Origin: a virus
Length of the DNA: 64,000 nucleotides
Reading direction: 5' to 3' (one strand)
IMG/VR virus record: IMGVR_UViG_3300013137_001132
Coordinates: 1-64,000 of that record
Of the stretch, positions 24,911 through 33,421 are shown in pieces. Below the pieces are notes generated by a model. That model saw only the letters and a program-made list of their open reading frames with translations, was not told where the DNA came from and did no database searches. Position 1 is the stretch's first letter; the number at the start of each line of letters is the position of its first letter. A program made the translations under genes and the position numbers.

Positions 24911-25876
24911 TCACCCCCACGGATTCGCCTGACTGTAGCCACGTTGCGTGGTTCCACTCAGCGCGCCCATAGAGCCAGTCGGGGCAATGAACTTAGCCGT
25001 GTTGTAACTCGGAGTCACAAGCAACTTCAGGATGTCGGAGTATTCTTTGGGAAGCATACCAGACATGGTTCCGATAGAGTCATAGTAAGCCGTTCGGCCG
25101 CGGCGACTCATATTGCCCTGCCCATAAGAAGCAAGCAACTGTCCAATCAGGTTGTCAATCTGGCGTCCCTCTTGATTCCACTCGCCCTCGCCGACGGGTT
25201 GACCGGCAGCGTTAGTCCCACCCTCTTGCGTGTAGTAGTTCGTGTTGGCCCGTCTGATAGCTTCTAGTCGTGCTCGTGTGTCGTACTGCGGGATGTTCTC
25301 TTGCCACTGGCCCACGCCAAACTGGGTGCCCATATCCGCAAGGCGATTCAGATATTGCCGCTGCTCTTCCGGCAAATCCAAGAAGTCAGGACTGTTCTGA
25401 AGCGTGGTAATCGCAGACATCCGGTCTTTGGGCAGCAGATACGGAAGCATCTGGTGAACCCAGTTCATGTAGCCCAACTGCGCCCTTGCCGTATCGTCCA
25501 TCTCCGTATCGGGATTCGCAAACCGGAAGTTGGGGTCGTACCCCATCGCGCCCCATCCGCCCTGCGGAGTCCAATTTCCTTGCGTGCGCGGGTCGTAGTT
25601 ACCAGTCTCCCAGGGAGAATTAACCGTAGCAGTTCCAATAGGAGTCGGTTTGGGCGTCTGTCCTGGACGCCAGTCGCCGGGATTCGTTCCGGGCGTCGGC
25701 TCACCTTCCCCCCACGTGTTATTACTACCCCACGGACTAACCGTAGCAGTTCCAATAGGAGTCGGCTTGGGGTTCTGCCCAGGTCTCCAATCACCAGGAT
25801 TTGTACCTGGTATCGGTTCGCCTTCGCCCCATCCCGGCTTCATCCATCCACCACTACCACCATTCCATCTAGGCAT
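24911..25876 (-). CDS. Virion protein with Gly/Trp/Pro tandem repeat
   Basis: 321 residues. The N-terminus has two near-identical ~31-residue repeats built on WGEGEPxPGTNPGDWRPGQ and PKPTPIGTATV, then another Gly/Trp/Pro stretch. The rest is helical (EEQRQYLNRLADMGTQFG, RQIDNLIGQLLASYGQG, GMLPKEYSDILKLLV). It precedes the Thr-Pro protein by 3 bases. The repeat is also a DNA-level duplication. Unknown function; a minor structural protein is likely. Confidence 0.68.
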   Translation of the reverse strand: MPRWNGGSGGWMKPGWGEGEPIPGTNPGDWRPGQNPKPTPIGTATVSPWGSNNTWGEGEPTPGTNPGDWRPGQTPKPTPIGTATVNSPWETGNYDPRTQGNWTPQGGWGAMGYDPNFRFANPDTEMDDTARAQLGYMNWVHQMLPYLLPKDRMSAITTLQNSPDFLDLPEEQRQYLNRLADMGTQFGVGQWQENIPQYDTRARLEAIRRANTNYYTQEGGTNAAGQPVGEGEWNQEGRQIDNLIGQLLASYGQGNMSRRGRTAYYDSIGTMSGMLPKEYSDILKLLVTPSYNTAKFIAPTGSMGALSGTTQRGYSQANPWG

Positions 25877-25952
25877 AACATTTCTCCTTTGTGTCTTATA
25901 CTCATTGGAGAGTTGTTCTTACTCGCTCCATCTCGAACTACTGAACCACGCC

Positions 25953-26078
25953 CTATTTGTACTGCCACGGCGTATACTTATTAGGCGCTGGCTTATTTGC
26001 CCTTGCCTGTTTATCCAATAACCTTTGCCATATATCGCCGGCCTTAGAAAAAGCCGCAAGCCATTGATCTCCCCACAT
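25953..26078 (-). CDS. Small hypothetical protein (41 aa)
   Basis: MWGDQWLAAFSKAGDIWQRL... ending ..KYTPWQYK. GGAGG eight bases before the ATG, which overlaps the portal stop codon (TAATATG). Amphipathic helix followed by a Pro/aromatic tail. Too short for the supplied longer reading frames but well supported by its RBS and position after the portal gene. Confidence 0.62.
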   Translation of the reverse strand: MWGDQWLAAFSKAGDIWQRLLDKQARANKPAPNKYTPWQYK

Positions 26079-26079
26079 A

Positions 26080-27948
26080 TTAGAACCTCCGTGCGCCCTG
26101 AAGCGCCCTCAATAAATCGGGCGGGAGCATGTTACTCGGCGGTTCCTGCCCGAACGTCTGCGGCGGCCCCTGCCCCGCCATATCAGGCGGCATCACAGCA
26201 GCAGGAAGCATGGGGGCTTGCGGGGGCATCGGTTGCGGTCTCTTACCAGCCATCGCCTGCTCTGCCATGTTCTGCTGCATGGTCTGTGGCTGCATTGGAA
26301 TGGACTCCCCCGACCACTGCTGAAGCGCCTCGGCCATCTTCATCTTCATCAACTCTGGGTTCTCAAGGGCCATCTCAACCAACTGGCGCTCCCGTTCATC
26401 GTCAGGATGATCCACATTGAGATACCTCTGCTGAATCGTATTGGTAGAGAGAAGCTTCTGTGCCTTGATCTGCGTAGCCATCGCCACATCACGGCTTTCA
26501 TCCTGCGGGAAGCGTGGTTTGATCTGCACGTCTACGCGGAATCCAGCTACCTTGTCCCCGGTCGTGGAGAACATATAGGGATCGGCCCCCTCGCGCCCAT
26601 ATACCGGAATCTCTACCCCACGTCCAAATGTCTCGACAAGGTGCAGAATCTTCCTGAACACGGTCTGCCAGCCACGTTCCTGCGAACGTTGGAACTGATA
26701 CAACCGAGTCCTACCGCTCTCGCTCAACAGACTCACCGCGTATCCAGACGAAGAACTCGCCGCCTGTCCGTAAGAGACTTGCGGGAAAGACCCCTCTTGA
26801 ATCAACTCCTCGGTTGCCTGCATGAAGTTCTTTACATCAGGCGGAGTTCCGGGCCACTGAGGGAAATAAATCTTCGTCCCCTCGACTACAGGAACCGCCT
26901 TGCCATAAACCAAATCAATCTCAGGCGGTTCCTGTCCGACTGGATGCTCTACGATCATGGGCATAGCATTGAAAATCTCAATGATGCGCCGATAATGCGT
27001 CAACTGTTTCGCCAGGTCTTTGATCGCATCTTCTGTGGGATGCAGGATGGAAAGGCTATGTTCCTCTGGCTTGGTAGAAGTCGTGAGTCTTCCCGGAAAG
27101 ACCGTAAATGGAATGTCATCATACCCCTCAACGATCTTCGGTTCGACAACCCACTCATTCCCCGCTAGAATAGCGTTCTGAATCTTCCAACTGCGCTTCT
27201 TGGGAAGGCCAGGAACTACCTCTTCTGGAATCTGCACGTGGATGAAATCTGGCACTTCGGTCTCTTCGACCTGCACCCATCCCCAGTAGTCGTAGTATTC
27301 AATCTCGATCTTGTCTTTTTCGGTCTGGTTCTTGTAGTCCTGAAGCTCGATGTCCCACTCGTCTTCAATGTCTTCTACGGTACGCGTGTCGTGGTAGATA
27401 ACCCACTTGAACCTGCCCCTGTCCCCACCTTCCTGGTACCAGATGTTACTCAGGGGAATCAAGTCCATCTCGATAGGAAGCTCGTCGTAAGACCTGGACG
27501 GTGTGCCAAGCTCAGATGTTCCCTCGTTGTATTCAGCGTCGTCGTCCCACACAGCCCGAATACACGCCCCGCCTAGAAGCTGGTCGAACGTCACCTCGTT
27601 CACAATATCAGTTTCGTGGCGCTCGTCGTTCATGTACACGACCGCTTTTAACAACTTCTCGGTGGCCGTTGAATCCGCTTCGTCTTGTTTATCATCATGT
27701 ATCCGATACGCGCGGATAGACATGGGATTAGAGGTCAGAATGCCAGTGGCTAAGTCGATTACATTGCAGGCTTTGTTTACCACTACAGGCACCTCCCCAA
27801 CCTTGAGGGGAAGCGCGCGGAAGTAATTCAGAAAATAAAGGTCGCGCAGCCGCGCCATAATCGCATCGCGGGGCGCGAACTTACCCCGCGCATCCTGGAC
27901 GTAGCGCAGCAGCTTCTTCTTGGCAAGATCAGTTTCTTGTGGGAGCAT
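26080..27948 (-). CDS. Portal protein
   Basis: 622 residues. Helical N-terminus, then a portal-like core (VPVVVNKACNVIDLATGILT, VTFDQLLGGACIRAVWDDD, IPLSNIWYQEGG, DDIPFTVFPGRL), the stem/crown part (HPTEDAIKDLAKQLTHYRRI, SGYAVSLLSESGRTRLYQFQ) and a Met/Pro/Gln-rich C-terminal tail. The order TerL, portal, scaffold, capsid agrees. It forms the dodecameric ring through which DNA enters and leaves the head. Length is normal for podovirus-type portals. Confidence 0.9.
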   Translation of the reverse strand: MLPQETDLAKKKLLRYVQDARGKFAPRDAIMARLRDLYFLNYFRALPLKVGEVPVVVNKACNVIDLATGILTSNPMSIRAYRIHDDKQDEADSTATEKLLKAVVYMNDERHETDIVNEVTFDQLLGGACIRAVWDDDAEYNEGTSELGTPSRSYDELPIEMDLIPLSNIWYQEGGDRGRFKWVIYHDTRTVEDIEDEWDIELQDYKNQTEKDKIEIEYYDYWGWVQVEETEVPDFIHVQIPEEVVPGLPKKRSWKIQNAILAGNEWVVEPKIVEGYDDIPFTVFPGRLTTSTKPEEHSLSILHPTEDAIKDLAKQLTHYRRIIEIFNAMPMIVEHPVGQEPPEIDLVYGKAVPVVEGTKIYFPQWPGTPPDVKNFMQATEELIQEGSFPQVSYGQAASSSSGYAVSLLSESGRTRLYQFQRSQERGWQTVFRKILHLVETFGRGVEIPVYGREGADPYMFSTTGDKVAGFRVDVQIKPRFPQDESRDVAMATQIKAQKLLSTNTIQQRYLNVDHPDDERERQLVEMALENPELMKMKMAEALQQWSGESIPMQPQTMQQNMAEQAMAGKRPQPMPPQAPMLPAAVMPPDMAGQGPPQTFGQEPPSNMLPPDLLRALQGARRF

Positions 27949-27955
27949 GTAACCT

Positions 27956-28282
27956 CTAGTTTTCTGGTGCGCCGCAGCGCGGGCAGTTGTCGTGTCCTTC
28001 TACGTTAGAGCCGCAGTACAAACACTTGCGACGATAGGGAGTATCGTCATCGTAAGCGCGGGGAAATGGAAACGATCCATTGCCCCTAGCGGAGAACCAA
28101 TTAAAAGCAGTTCCACCAATATAGGATTGATGCCATCTAGTGTCTTCGGCGCGCTCTTCCTGTCCATAAGTCGCTAAATGCGGCTCGTCTTTTTCAACTA
28201 CATATGGTCTTGGATTTACATGTGCAACGTCATTCCCAAAGTCGTCAGGAAGGGCGTCACGAAACAGTTTCTTGAGATTCAT
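27956..28282 (-). CDS. Small protein with C-terminal zinc ribbon
   Basis: 108 residues from MNLKKLFRDALPDDFG; this start is preferred to the upstream one because AGGAGG lies shortly before it. The C-terminus holds CLYCGSNVEGHDNCPRCG, a four-Cys zinc ribbon. Eight bases before the portal start. It is one of three consecutive Cys-motif proteins between TerL and portal. Function unknown. Confidence 0.65.
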   Translation of the reverse strand: MNLKKLFRDALPDDFGNDVAHVNPRPYVVEKDEPHLATYGQEERAEDTRWHQSYIGGTAFNWFSARGNGSFPFPRAYDDDTPYRRKCLYCGSNVEGHDNCPRCGAPEN

Positions 28283-28466
28283 CGGGTTGTTCCTCCTCGA
28301 ATCGCTCTCCACACCACGGACAGAACTTAATCTGAGATACAAATTGGCGTTGTTTTGGCGTGACCTTGTACAGAAGTGCCGCCCCCGCGACTTGCCAAAT
28401 CTCAAACCGACGGTTGCCACTTAGGGGCATGTGTTCACAGAAATGGTTAGTAATCTCGTCACTCAT
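28257..28466 (-). CDS. Small CPWCG zinc-knuckle protein
   Basis: 69 residues from MSDEITNHFCEHMPLSG; ends in an acidic tail after FCPWCGERFEEE. The single CPxCG knuckle plus an upstream Cys/His suggests one zinc or a dimeric site. It overlaps the next gene by 26 bases. Same motif style as the neighbours and as two proteins at 48.5-49.0 kb. Confidence 0.6.
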   Translation of the reverse strand: MSDEITNHFCEHMPLSGNRRFEIWQVAGAALLYKVTPKQRQFVSQIKFCPWCGERFEEEQPDESQETVS

Positions 28467-28479
28467 AGGGTTGTTCCTC

Positions 28480-28647
28480 CTATAACTTAACACCACAGAA
28501 CGGACAGTATGTAATATCGACACGCGACCGATGAACAAGATAGTCTTCTATGTAGGAGTCCATGTACCAACCATATTCATAGCGCCAGATGTCAACATCC
28601 TCAGCAGCGTCAACGCACTGATGGTATTCCTTTTTTGCAGTGCTCAT
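28480..28647 (-). CDS. Small CPFCG zinc-knuckle protein
   Basis: 55 residues, MSTAKKEYHQCVDAAEDVDI... ending YCPFCGVKL. Starts three bases before the end of the TerL gene. A CPFCG knuckle at the extreme C-terminus is the only recognisable feature. Confidence 0.6.
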   Translation of the reverse strand: MSTAKKEYHQCVDAAEDVDIWRYEYGWYMDSYIEDYLVHRSRVDITYCPFCGVKL

Positions 28648-28649
28648 CT

Positions 28650-30125
28650 TTATATCCTCAATGCAGCAGGCAACCATAATTGGTCGATTTGTGGTAATGC
28701 AGTCCAATCTGAAAAAGGAGAAGATAGAAGTAACCCATCACGCTTTGGTACCTCACAAGGCCCAAAGTAGTTAAACTCTAAATACGTAATTGCGCGAATT
28801 CCGTGATTGAACTCGTCGCGAGGAAGCTCTCGCGAATCCCGGTCTTCCTTCGGCCTGTTGTACTTGTACAACTGATGCTCTTCGATGGTATTCTTGCACC
28901 GCGGAGAGAAGTAAATCCTGGGCCTACCAGACGGCCCCACCTTCAGGAAAGACCTGTATCGCTCGATACCATCCATGATTCCTACGGGAGTGGATTGTAG
29001 GTGAATCTTGGCCTCATGGCCCCAAATCTCTACCTGACTCTCCGCTCCCGGATGCTGCCTACCAGCTACATCAATGACGCCGCCGACCAATTTCTCCGGG
29101 TTCCACCACCATCTCTTCTTGCAAAGCTCGATGACCTCACGCACGCCCTTGCCCTTCTCATACACTTCATCCATGACATAGATGTTTTCGTCAATCATCT
29201 TGCAGGCAAGAACGGCATAGGCCCCCGCGTACCCAGGGTCAACCGCCAGATATGTCTCAGAGGTGTGCGGGACGTTGATCTGCACCAATTTCCCGTTGTC
29301 CTCGATGAAGTCTACCTCGTGGCCCTTCGGCACAATGGGCACTACATGGATTCTTGGGTCAAACTCTCTCATCACTAGCGTTGAGGGCGGACTGGGAACG
29401 GCTCCAAACCGCTCCATGAACATATCCGAGGGGTACATGCCCTCAAAACGCTTGATTTCGGGGTCTTCGCGCCCCCCAGGGTAGACCGTCAGGTTGCACC
29501 AGCTCGGAATAGAGAAGCTTTTACCCCCATCGGGGTTCTCAGCCTGCCACATATTCCAAACGCGCGGGTACCACATGCCTGCCATCGCTTCAAATGTCCC
29601 CGAAGCGACCAATTTAGCCCGCTTTTCAGACGTTCTGCCCAAGATCGTAAGCCAAGTGTAGTAATCTAGCTGCCCAACTTCACATACGATGATGCCATCG
29701 GGCGCTTTTCCAGCGATTTTCAGGGCATCTTCAGCACTTTTCGTCTCAACTAACCCAAACGGGAGCGTCATGGAGCACTGGCCGTTCTTCGGAGCACTAA
29801 TATCACTCCGCTTTATCAGCCCTAACTCCAAAACGTCGCCCATCAGGTAATTGAACTCAGGCTTACATAGCTCATACGTAGGCCCGACTATCCACCACAA
29901 CCCCTGCTTACCCGAATAAACGCGCTTCCCGCCCTGAACTACCGTAGCTGAATTGCCAAACTCCACAATCCACCACAGCAACTCCTTCTCCGCCATCAGA
30001 GACTTGCCCGCACGCCATCCGCCAGAATACATCTTCCAACGTGTCGGATCATTATGGGCTATAGACTGCTCGTACCACGGCTTGTAGTGCAGGGCTTCCC
30101 ATAACCTGTCCCTAACAGAACTCAA
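28650..30125 (-). CDS. Terminase large subunit
   Basis: 491 residues from a TTG start that overlaps the TGA of the preceding small gene. ATPase: Walker A GGWRAGKS (residues 35-42), Walker B around GIIVCEVGQ, coupling segment LVASGTF. RNase H-like nuclease: first acidic site YLAVDPGYAG, later VIDVAGRQHPG and the C-terminal FNHGIRAITYLEFNY with Asp/His. Packages DNA into the head using ATP and cuts the concatemer. The ATG-less start is supported by AGAGGG a few bases upstream. Confidence 0.92.
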   Translation of the reverse strand: MSSVRDRLWEALHYKPWYEQSIAHNDPTRWKMYSGGWRAGKSLMAEKELLWWIVEFGNSATVVQGGKRVYSGKQGLWWIVGPTYELCKPEFNYLMGDVLELGLIKRSDISAPKNGQCSMTLPFGLVETKSAEDALKIAGKAPDGIIVCEVGQLDYYTWLTILGRTSEKRAKLVASGTFEAMAGMWYPRVWNMWQAENPDGGKSFSIPSWCNLTVYPGGREDPEIKRFEGMYPSDMFMERFGAVPSPPSTLVMREFDPRIHVVPIVPKGHEVDFIEDNGKLVQINVPHTSETYLAVDPGYAGAYAVLACKMIDENIYVMDEVYEKGKGVREVIELCKKRWWWNPEKLVGGVIDVAGRQHPGAESQVEIWGHEAKIHLQSTPVGIMDGIERYRSFLKVGPSGRPRIYFSPRCKNTIEEHQLYKYNRPKEDRDSRELPRDEFNHGIRAITYLEFNYFGPCEVPKRDGLLLSSPFSDWTALPQIDQLWLPAALRI

Positions 30126-30211
30126 TAACGCGCCCTCTTCTTCCTCGGCTTCTCTCTAACAGGCATATCCTCTAACAACGTCCGCTTCGGGTACAACTTA
30201 CTTTTTGTCAT
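30122..30211 (-). CDS. Very small basic protein (29 aa)
   Basis: MTKSKLYPKRTLLEDMPVRE... ending KPRKKRARY, with the TGA overlapping the TTG start of TerL. Strongly basic. It lies exactly between two coupled genes, which supports translation, but it is short enough to be only a coupling ORF. Confidence 0.45.
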   Translation of the reverse strand: MTKSKLYPKRTLLEDMPVREKPRKKRARY

Positions 30212-30213
30212 GC

Positions 30214-30489
30214 CTATGTAGACCACGGACTATTGCCAATACGCGCGGCCATCGCAACGTCGCGCTTCGCATAATTTAGCGCCCTTATTTTCTCGTAGAA
30301 TCCAATAACGCGTTTATTGTGATACACACACGCCAGCGCATCTAACGCCGCATCGCAAAATATACCGATGATATTCTCGCCGTCGTCAAGGCCACCAGAC
30401 ACCATACACTCTAATGCTTTCGTGGTGTAAAAGTTCTTTATACGCGACCAAGAATGAAACGCTTCGTTCTTTCTTTTCATGTTTCTCAT
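30214..30489 (-). CDS. Hypothetical protein (91 aa)
   Basis: MRNMKRKNEAFHSWSRIKNF..., helical, Lys/Arg- and Ala-rich (IIGIFCDAALDALACVYHNK). Its stop is two bases before the next ATG. An alternative start is MKRKN nine bases in. It lies in the terminase cluster; no known domain recognised. Confidence 0.6.
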   Translation of the reverse strand: MRNMKRKNEAFHSWSRIKNFYTTKALECMVSGGLDDGENIIGIFCDAALDALACVYHNKRVIGFYEKIRALNYAKRDVAMAARIGNSPWST

Positions 30490-30592
30490 TCTTCAACTAC
30501 ACGACAATACAGGAATCTCGTCCCACCAAAACATAGTGATGTAAAACCTCATGCCATTATGTTCAGCGACGCGGGGACAGCTCCCCACGGCA

Positions 30593-30739
30593 TCACCTTG
30601 ACTTTTTCCTCTTCTTTGACTTTGGAATCCCCCCCATTTTCCTCAATTGCTTCGCAGCAATCGCCCACGCCTCACTCTCGGGCATATTCGGATTGCCCGC
30701 CTTGATCTTCCTTACACGATCATGCAGAATCTTCGGCAT
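30593..30739 (-). CDS. Small basic helical protein (48 aa)
   Basis: MPKILHDRVRKIKAGNPNMP... with ESEAWAIAAKQLRKMG and a C-terminal run of Lys/Arg (PKSKKRKKSR). This kind of short helical protein with a basic tail (sometimes described near terminase genes) is common in phages; I recognise the style rather than a named family. Overlaps the upstream 54-residue gene by 20 bases. Confidence 0.6.
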   Translation of the reverse strand: MPKILHDRVRKIKAGNPNMPESEAWAIAAKQLRKMGGIPKSKKRKKSR

Positions 30740-30884
30740 TGAGAATTCCCCACATTACTAGCAGATTGTGCACGGCCGCACGCCAACCGAACCGCCCTCG
30801 GTTGTACCAGAACATCTCCCACGAAGACATTGGGCCAACGACAGCCCACTTATCACCAAGCGGATAGACACCAACAATTTTCAT
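30720..30884 (-). CDS. Small aromatic-rich hypothetical protein (54 aa)
   Basis: MKIVGVYPLGDKWAVVGPMS... with WEMFWYNRGRFGWRAAVHNL. The start at 30884 follows the stop of the 68-residue gene by a few bases. Trp-rich beta/helix mixture; unknown function. Confidence 0.55.
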   Translation of the reverse strand: MKIVGVYPLGDKWAVVGPMSSWEMFWYNRGRFGWRAAVHNLLVMWGILNAEDSA

Positions 30885-30888
30885 GGGG

Positions 30889-31095
30889 TTATTCCTTCCT
30901 GCACTCAGTTGCCATGCGGTAAAGCTCGTGTATCATTCCCTGTGAGTTGTCTAAATGCACCGCACGCCGAATCGCTTCGCAAACGGTAAAAAACTGCTCC
31001 ATATTACCACGCTCTAGTAACCATAACGCTAGTATACACAGGTTGTTGACGTATATACAATTGTTGTCGCTTTCCTTGATGTAGTAGGGTAACAT
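30889..31095 (-). CDS. Hypothetical protein (68 aa)
   Basis: MLPYYIKESDNNCIYVNNLC... ending ..IHELYRMATECRKE. AAGGAG nine bases before the ATG supports this start. Predicted helical; no motif. First small gene between the TerS candidate and TerL. Confidence 0.6.
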   Translation of the reverse strand: MLPYYIKESDNNCIYVNNLCILALWLLERGNMEQFFTVCEAIRRAVHLDNSQGMIHELYRMATECRKE

Positions 31096-31428
31096 AGAGT
31101 TGTTCTCCTTGTGCTAATCGAGAATTGTTTTACTAACCAGAAGGGGCCACTTGTTACCATAAACAAGCCCTAAACGAGAAATTGTTTAATATCTCGGAAA
31201 GGAGGTCAAACAGAGACGTGATAGCAACAAGACAGTGGTGGGGCCGTGGTAGTAGCGAGACAGTACCGTGTCCACACTATTCTCTATTCTCTCGCTCATC
31301 CATCCCACGCGTTCCGAATCTCGCGTCGCCCCTGCCCGCGCCACGCGTCCACTGCCAGCACCGCGCCATCCCCGCGCCACCGTGCCACTACAACGCATGG
31401 CAGCCTCGCCATTGAACGCACGCACGCG
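31096..31428. other. Gap without a convincing gene
   Basis: 333 bases between the TerS candidate and the next minus-strand gene. Open frames exist on both strands but their translations are Arg/Gly/Ala- or His/Pro-rich without protein-like pattern. A plus-strand AAAGGAGG at about 31198 is followed by no good ATG. I see no clear promoter or terminator. Confidence 0.4.
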
Positions 31429-32055
31429 TTAGGCACTGCCTACCACAATGCCATCATCGTCGCTCCTGTCGCCTGCCAGGCGCTCACTCATTGCGTCGAA
31501 CAGCCGTGCCAGTGCGGGCGCTACCTCCTGGCTGATAACACTATCGTCCAGCCCATGCATCTTGGCAACGCGCGCACTGGCATCAATCATCAGCCGCCCC
31601 TCAACCGTTGCACCCTCGCCACCAGCTAGATACCTCTGCTCCGCAACCTGCGCTACGCCCAACAGCCGACGCGTCAGTGTGGCTCGCAGCGCATCACTGC
31701 TGTAGCTGTGCTTGGCGACCTCTGCCAGATACGCACAATCAGACTGCGCCGTGACAAGCGGCATCCCCAGCTCGCGCGCTATGGACGTTGGCGACAGACC
31801 TTGCAGTAGTAAGTACTCGACTTGGGAGCGACGCGCGGCTGTGTCCAAAATCGAAACGTTACCAGGTCTGTGAGAATTGACGTACTTTCCGCGTGTATCA
31901 TCCAAGTTAACAGACTTAACTACAGCATCATTTATACTCGCGCCGTCATCTGTTGCGTCAGACGCAACACTATCATATAGACAATCGTCTATGCGTTCGT
32001 CACCCGCGCGCGTCGCGTCGTCAATCCCACACATAACCGATACACTATCTATCAT
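31429..32055 (-). CDS. Terminase small subunit candidate (HTH protein)
   Basis: 208 residues. Acidic Asp/Ala/Ser-rich N-terminus, then a helix-turn-helix (RRSQVEYLLLQGLSPTSIAR, ELGMPLVTAQSD) and a helical C-terminal half (LLGVAQVAEQRYLAGGEG, MIDASARVAKMHGLDDSVIS) of the type seen in TerS proteins. First gene of the late minus-strand operon, a short way upstream of TerL. It would bind the packaging site and regulate TerL. The sequence could also fit another HTH regulator; position favours TerS. Confidence 0.6.
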   Translation of the reverse strand: MIDSVSVMCGIDDATRAGDERIDDCLYDSVASDATDDGASINDAVVKSVNLDDTRGKYVNSHRPGNVSILDTAARRSQVEYLLLQGLSPTSIARELGMPLVTAQSDCAYLAEVAKHSYSSDALRATLTRRLLGVAQVAEQRYLAGGEGATVEGRLMIDASARVAKMHGLDDSVISQEVAPALARLFDAMSERLAGDRSDDDGIVVGSA

Positions 32056-32128
32056 CTATCCTATCCGTTAGCACGTATGTTCTGCCACCAGGAAGCCCTA
32101 CAACGGGCGTATAGGCGCGCGTCTTGTG

Positions 32129-32155
32129 ATTGTACCTCTATGTGAGATCGTTCAA
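32129..32155 (-). promoter_or_regulatory. Weak candidate promoter for the late operon
   Basis: Minus-strand TTGAAC and TACAAT with a 15-base spacer (a GGTTGA -35 would give 17), about 75 bases upstream of the TerS start. The spacing is poor, so this is only a candidate. Confidence 0.25.
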
Positions 32156-32253
32156 CCTGGGACTTCCTGTGCGTTGTAGTGGCACGTTCGCACTATTGCG
32201 CTTTGCGCCAGGTTGACAATAATGAGATTCGTGCGCCAGGTTGTTAACTCACA

Positions 32254-32313
32254 CTGTACAATATGTACAAGCTACGTCAGCTAAACGTCAGCTAAACGTC
32301 AGCTTCGCGTCAG
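32254..32313. repeat. Palindrome plus 11-bp tandem repeat in the divergent region
   Basis: A perfect palindrome TGTACA-ATA-TGTACA (32255-32269) is followed at once by tandem copies of ACGTCAGCTAA (32274, 32285 and a partial one at 32296). Two copies of TGCGCCAGGTTG lie just upstream (about 32205 and 32232). The block sits between the divergent late and early operons and looks like an operator or replication-control site. Confidence 0.55.
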
Positions 32314-32349
32314 GTTACTACTCCCACCATGTGATACTATGTATCTGTA

Positions 32350-32630
32350 AGCGAAAACGTTACAGCCCCACATGAGCGAGAGACTAGAGGCGGGGGCGGA
32401 CGGCGACAGGTTGACTGGTACAAAGCCCAGCGTGAAACCGGCTTAGTCCCGAACGGGCTGGCATCGTTGGCAACGTTTAGGAACGGCGCGACGGGATAGC
32501 ATCCCCGAACGTCAGAACCTAGACATGGGTGTCCTTAACAATCACATAGGCCGATATAGGATTATATCGTGATGACATAACATACCATCGGCCGGCAGGG
32601 GAGAAATCCACACGTTGCGCCCCTGTCACA
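32350..32630 (+). ncRNA. Candidate structured RNA or leader upstream of the early operon
   Basis: No gene-like frame, but many helices: AAACGTT/AACGTTT (32355/32472), hairpin GGGAT-AGC-ATCCC, GGCCGAT/ATCGGCC (32549/32587) enclosing GATATA/TATATC, and CAGGGG/CCCCTG (32596/32620). This density is well above what plain intergenic DNA shows elsewhere in the window. Strand is assumed from the plus-strand genes that follow at 32702. No family recognised. Confidence 0.4.
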
Positions 32631-32701
32631 GTCTACAACATCAGTGTTGCGGATTGTAAGAGGCGCGGAACGTCCGCGAATAATGGAGATGGAGGATGAA
32701 G

Positions 32702-32866
32702 ATGGATACGGCACGCTTTATCGCAGATGGACACGCAGTAATCGACATCGTTGACGACGCGTCGGGTCAGATACTCGCCCTGGCGGGAGATACAGTTGAT
32801 ATGGACATACTCGCCATGTTCCGCGCGGCAATCGTCACGCCTGAGACCACATACCTGATTGACTAG
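32702..32866 (+). CDS. Small early protein (54 aa)
   Basis: MDTARFIADGHAVIDIVDDA... ending ..PETTYLID. GGAGG six bases before this ATG (an ATG six bases earlier lacks spacing). First gene of the early plus-strand operon. Unknown function. Confidence 0.6.
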   Translation: MDTARFIADGHAVIDIVDDASGQILALAGDTVDMDILAMFRAAIVTPETTYLID

Positions 32867-32901
32867 CGCCGTCCGCGATAGATCAACGGGAGGTGACAAC
32901 A

Positions 32902-33033
32902 ATGAGAACTGAACTTGTAAACGAATGGTACTACTACCGCCTGACCGTCTACGCATTCGGGCGCATGTTTGTAGCAACGTGGTGGCGGTACCACCGCAAC
33001 GACGGCCATAGATTCACGACCTACGTCATCTAG
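32902..33033 (+). CDS. Small early protein (43 aa)
   Basis: MRTELVNEWYYYRLTVYAFG..., Tyr/Trp/Arg-rich, ending ..FTTYVI. A very strong GGGAGGTGA precedes the ATG. Unknown function. Confidence 0.6.
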   Translation: MRTELVNEWYYYRLTVYAFGRMFVATWWRYHRNDGHRFTTYVI

Positions 33034-33071
33034 CGCCGGCGCGGCGCTCTGTCTACACAAAGAAGCCCACC

Positions 33072-33152
33072 ATGCTACTCGCTCTTATCGTCGGGTGCGT
33101 CATCATACTGCTGGGCGCGTGGGCGCTGGCAGTCAACTGCTATGGAGGATGA
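33072..33152 (+). CDS. Single-span membrane peptide (26 aa)
   Basis: MLLALIVGCVIILLGAWALA then VNCYGG. One hydrophobic segment covers nearly the whole peptide. Weak RBS (AAGAAG). Its stop lies within the RBS region of the next gene, so coupling is plausible. Confidence 0.4.
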   Translation: MLLALIVGCVIILLGAWALAVNCYGG

Positions 33153-33154
33153 AC

Positions 33155-33421
33155 ATGAACCGCAAACTTCGCCCATGGCAATATGTTCGCAACGTCGCAT
33201 CAATCCGCAATCTCCCGCCATACTGCGAAATTAGCGACGACTTTGACGGCAATCCCATAGTCACGCCCAACAAATGGGACGCGCTGTCAGACTGCCCTAA
33301 CATTGACGATGTACCAGATAACTTTCGCGGCTTTGTCGTCAGCGTGTCCGACCACGGAAACGTATCGCTGCTAATGCGTTTCCGCAATGGCAATACCCGC
33401 GAGATATGGGGCGTCGTATAG
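33155..33421 (+). CDS. Early hypothetical protein (88 aa)
   Basis: Starts MNRKLRPWQYVRNVASIRNL with GGAGG six bases upstream; a longer frame from 33095 has no RBS. Beta-rich C-terminus (NFRGFVVSVSDHGNVSLLMR). No motif recognised. Confidence 0.65.
   Translation: MNRKLRPWQYVRNVASIRNLPPYCEISDDFDGNPIVTPNKWDALSDCPNIDDVPDNFRGFVVSVSDHGNVSLLMRFRNGNTREIWGVV

Noticed and set aside
31186-31425. 79-residue minus-strand frame after the TerS candidate
   Set aside because: Arg/Gly-rich translation without a good start or RBS; looks like noise in a GC-rich gap.
32213-32241. Plus-strand TTGACA at 32213 as an early promoter
   Set aside because: No acceptable -10 at 15-19 bases downstream; the match alone is not enough.
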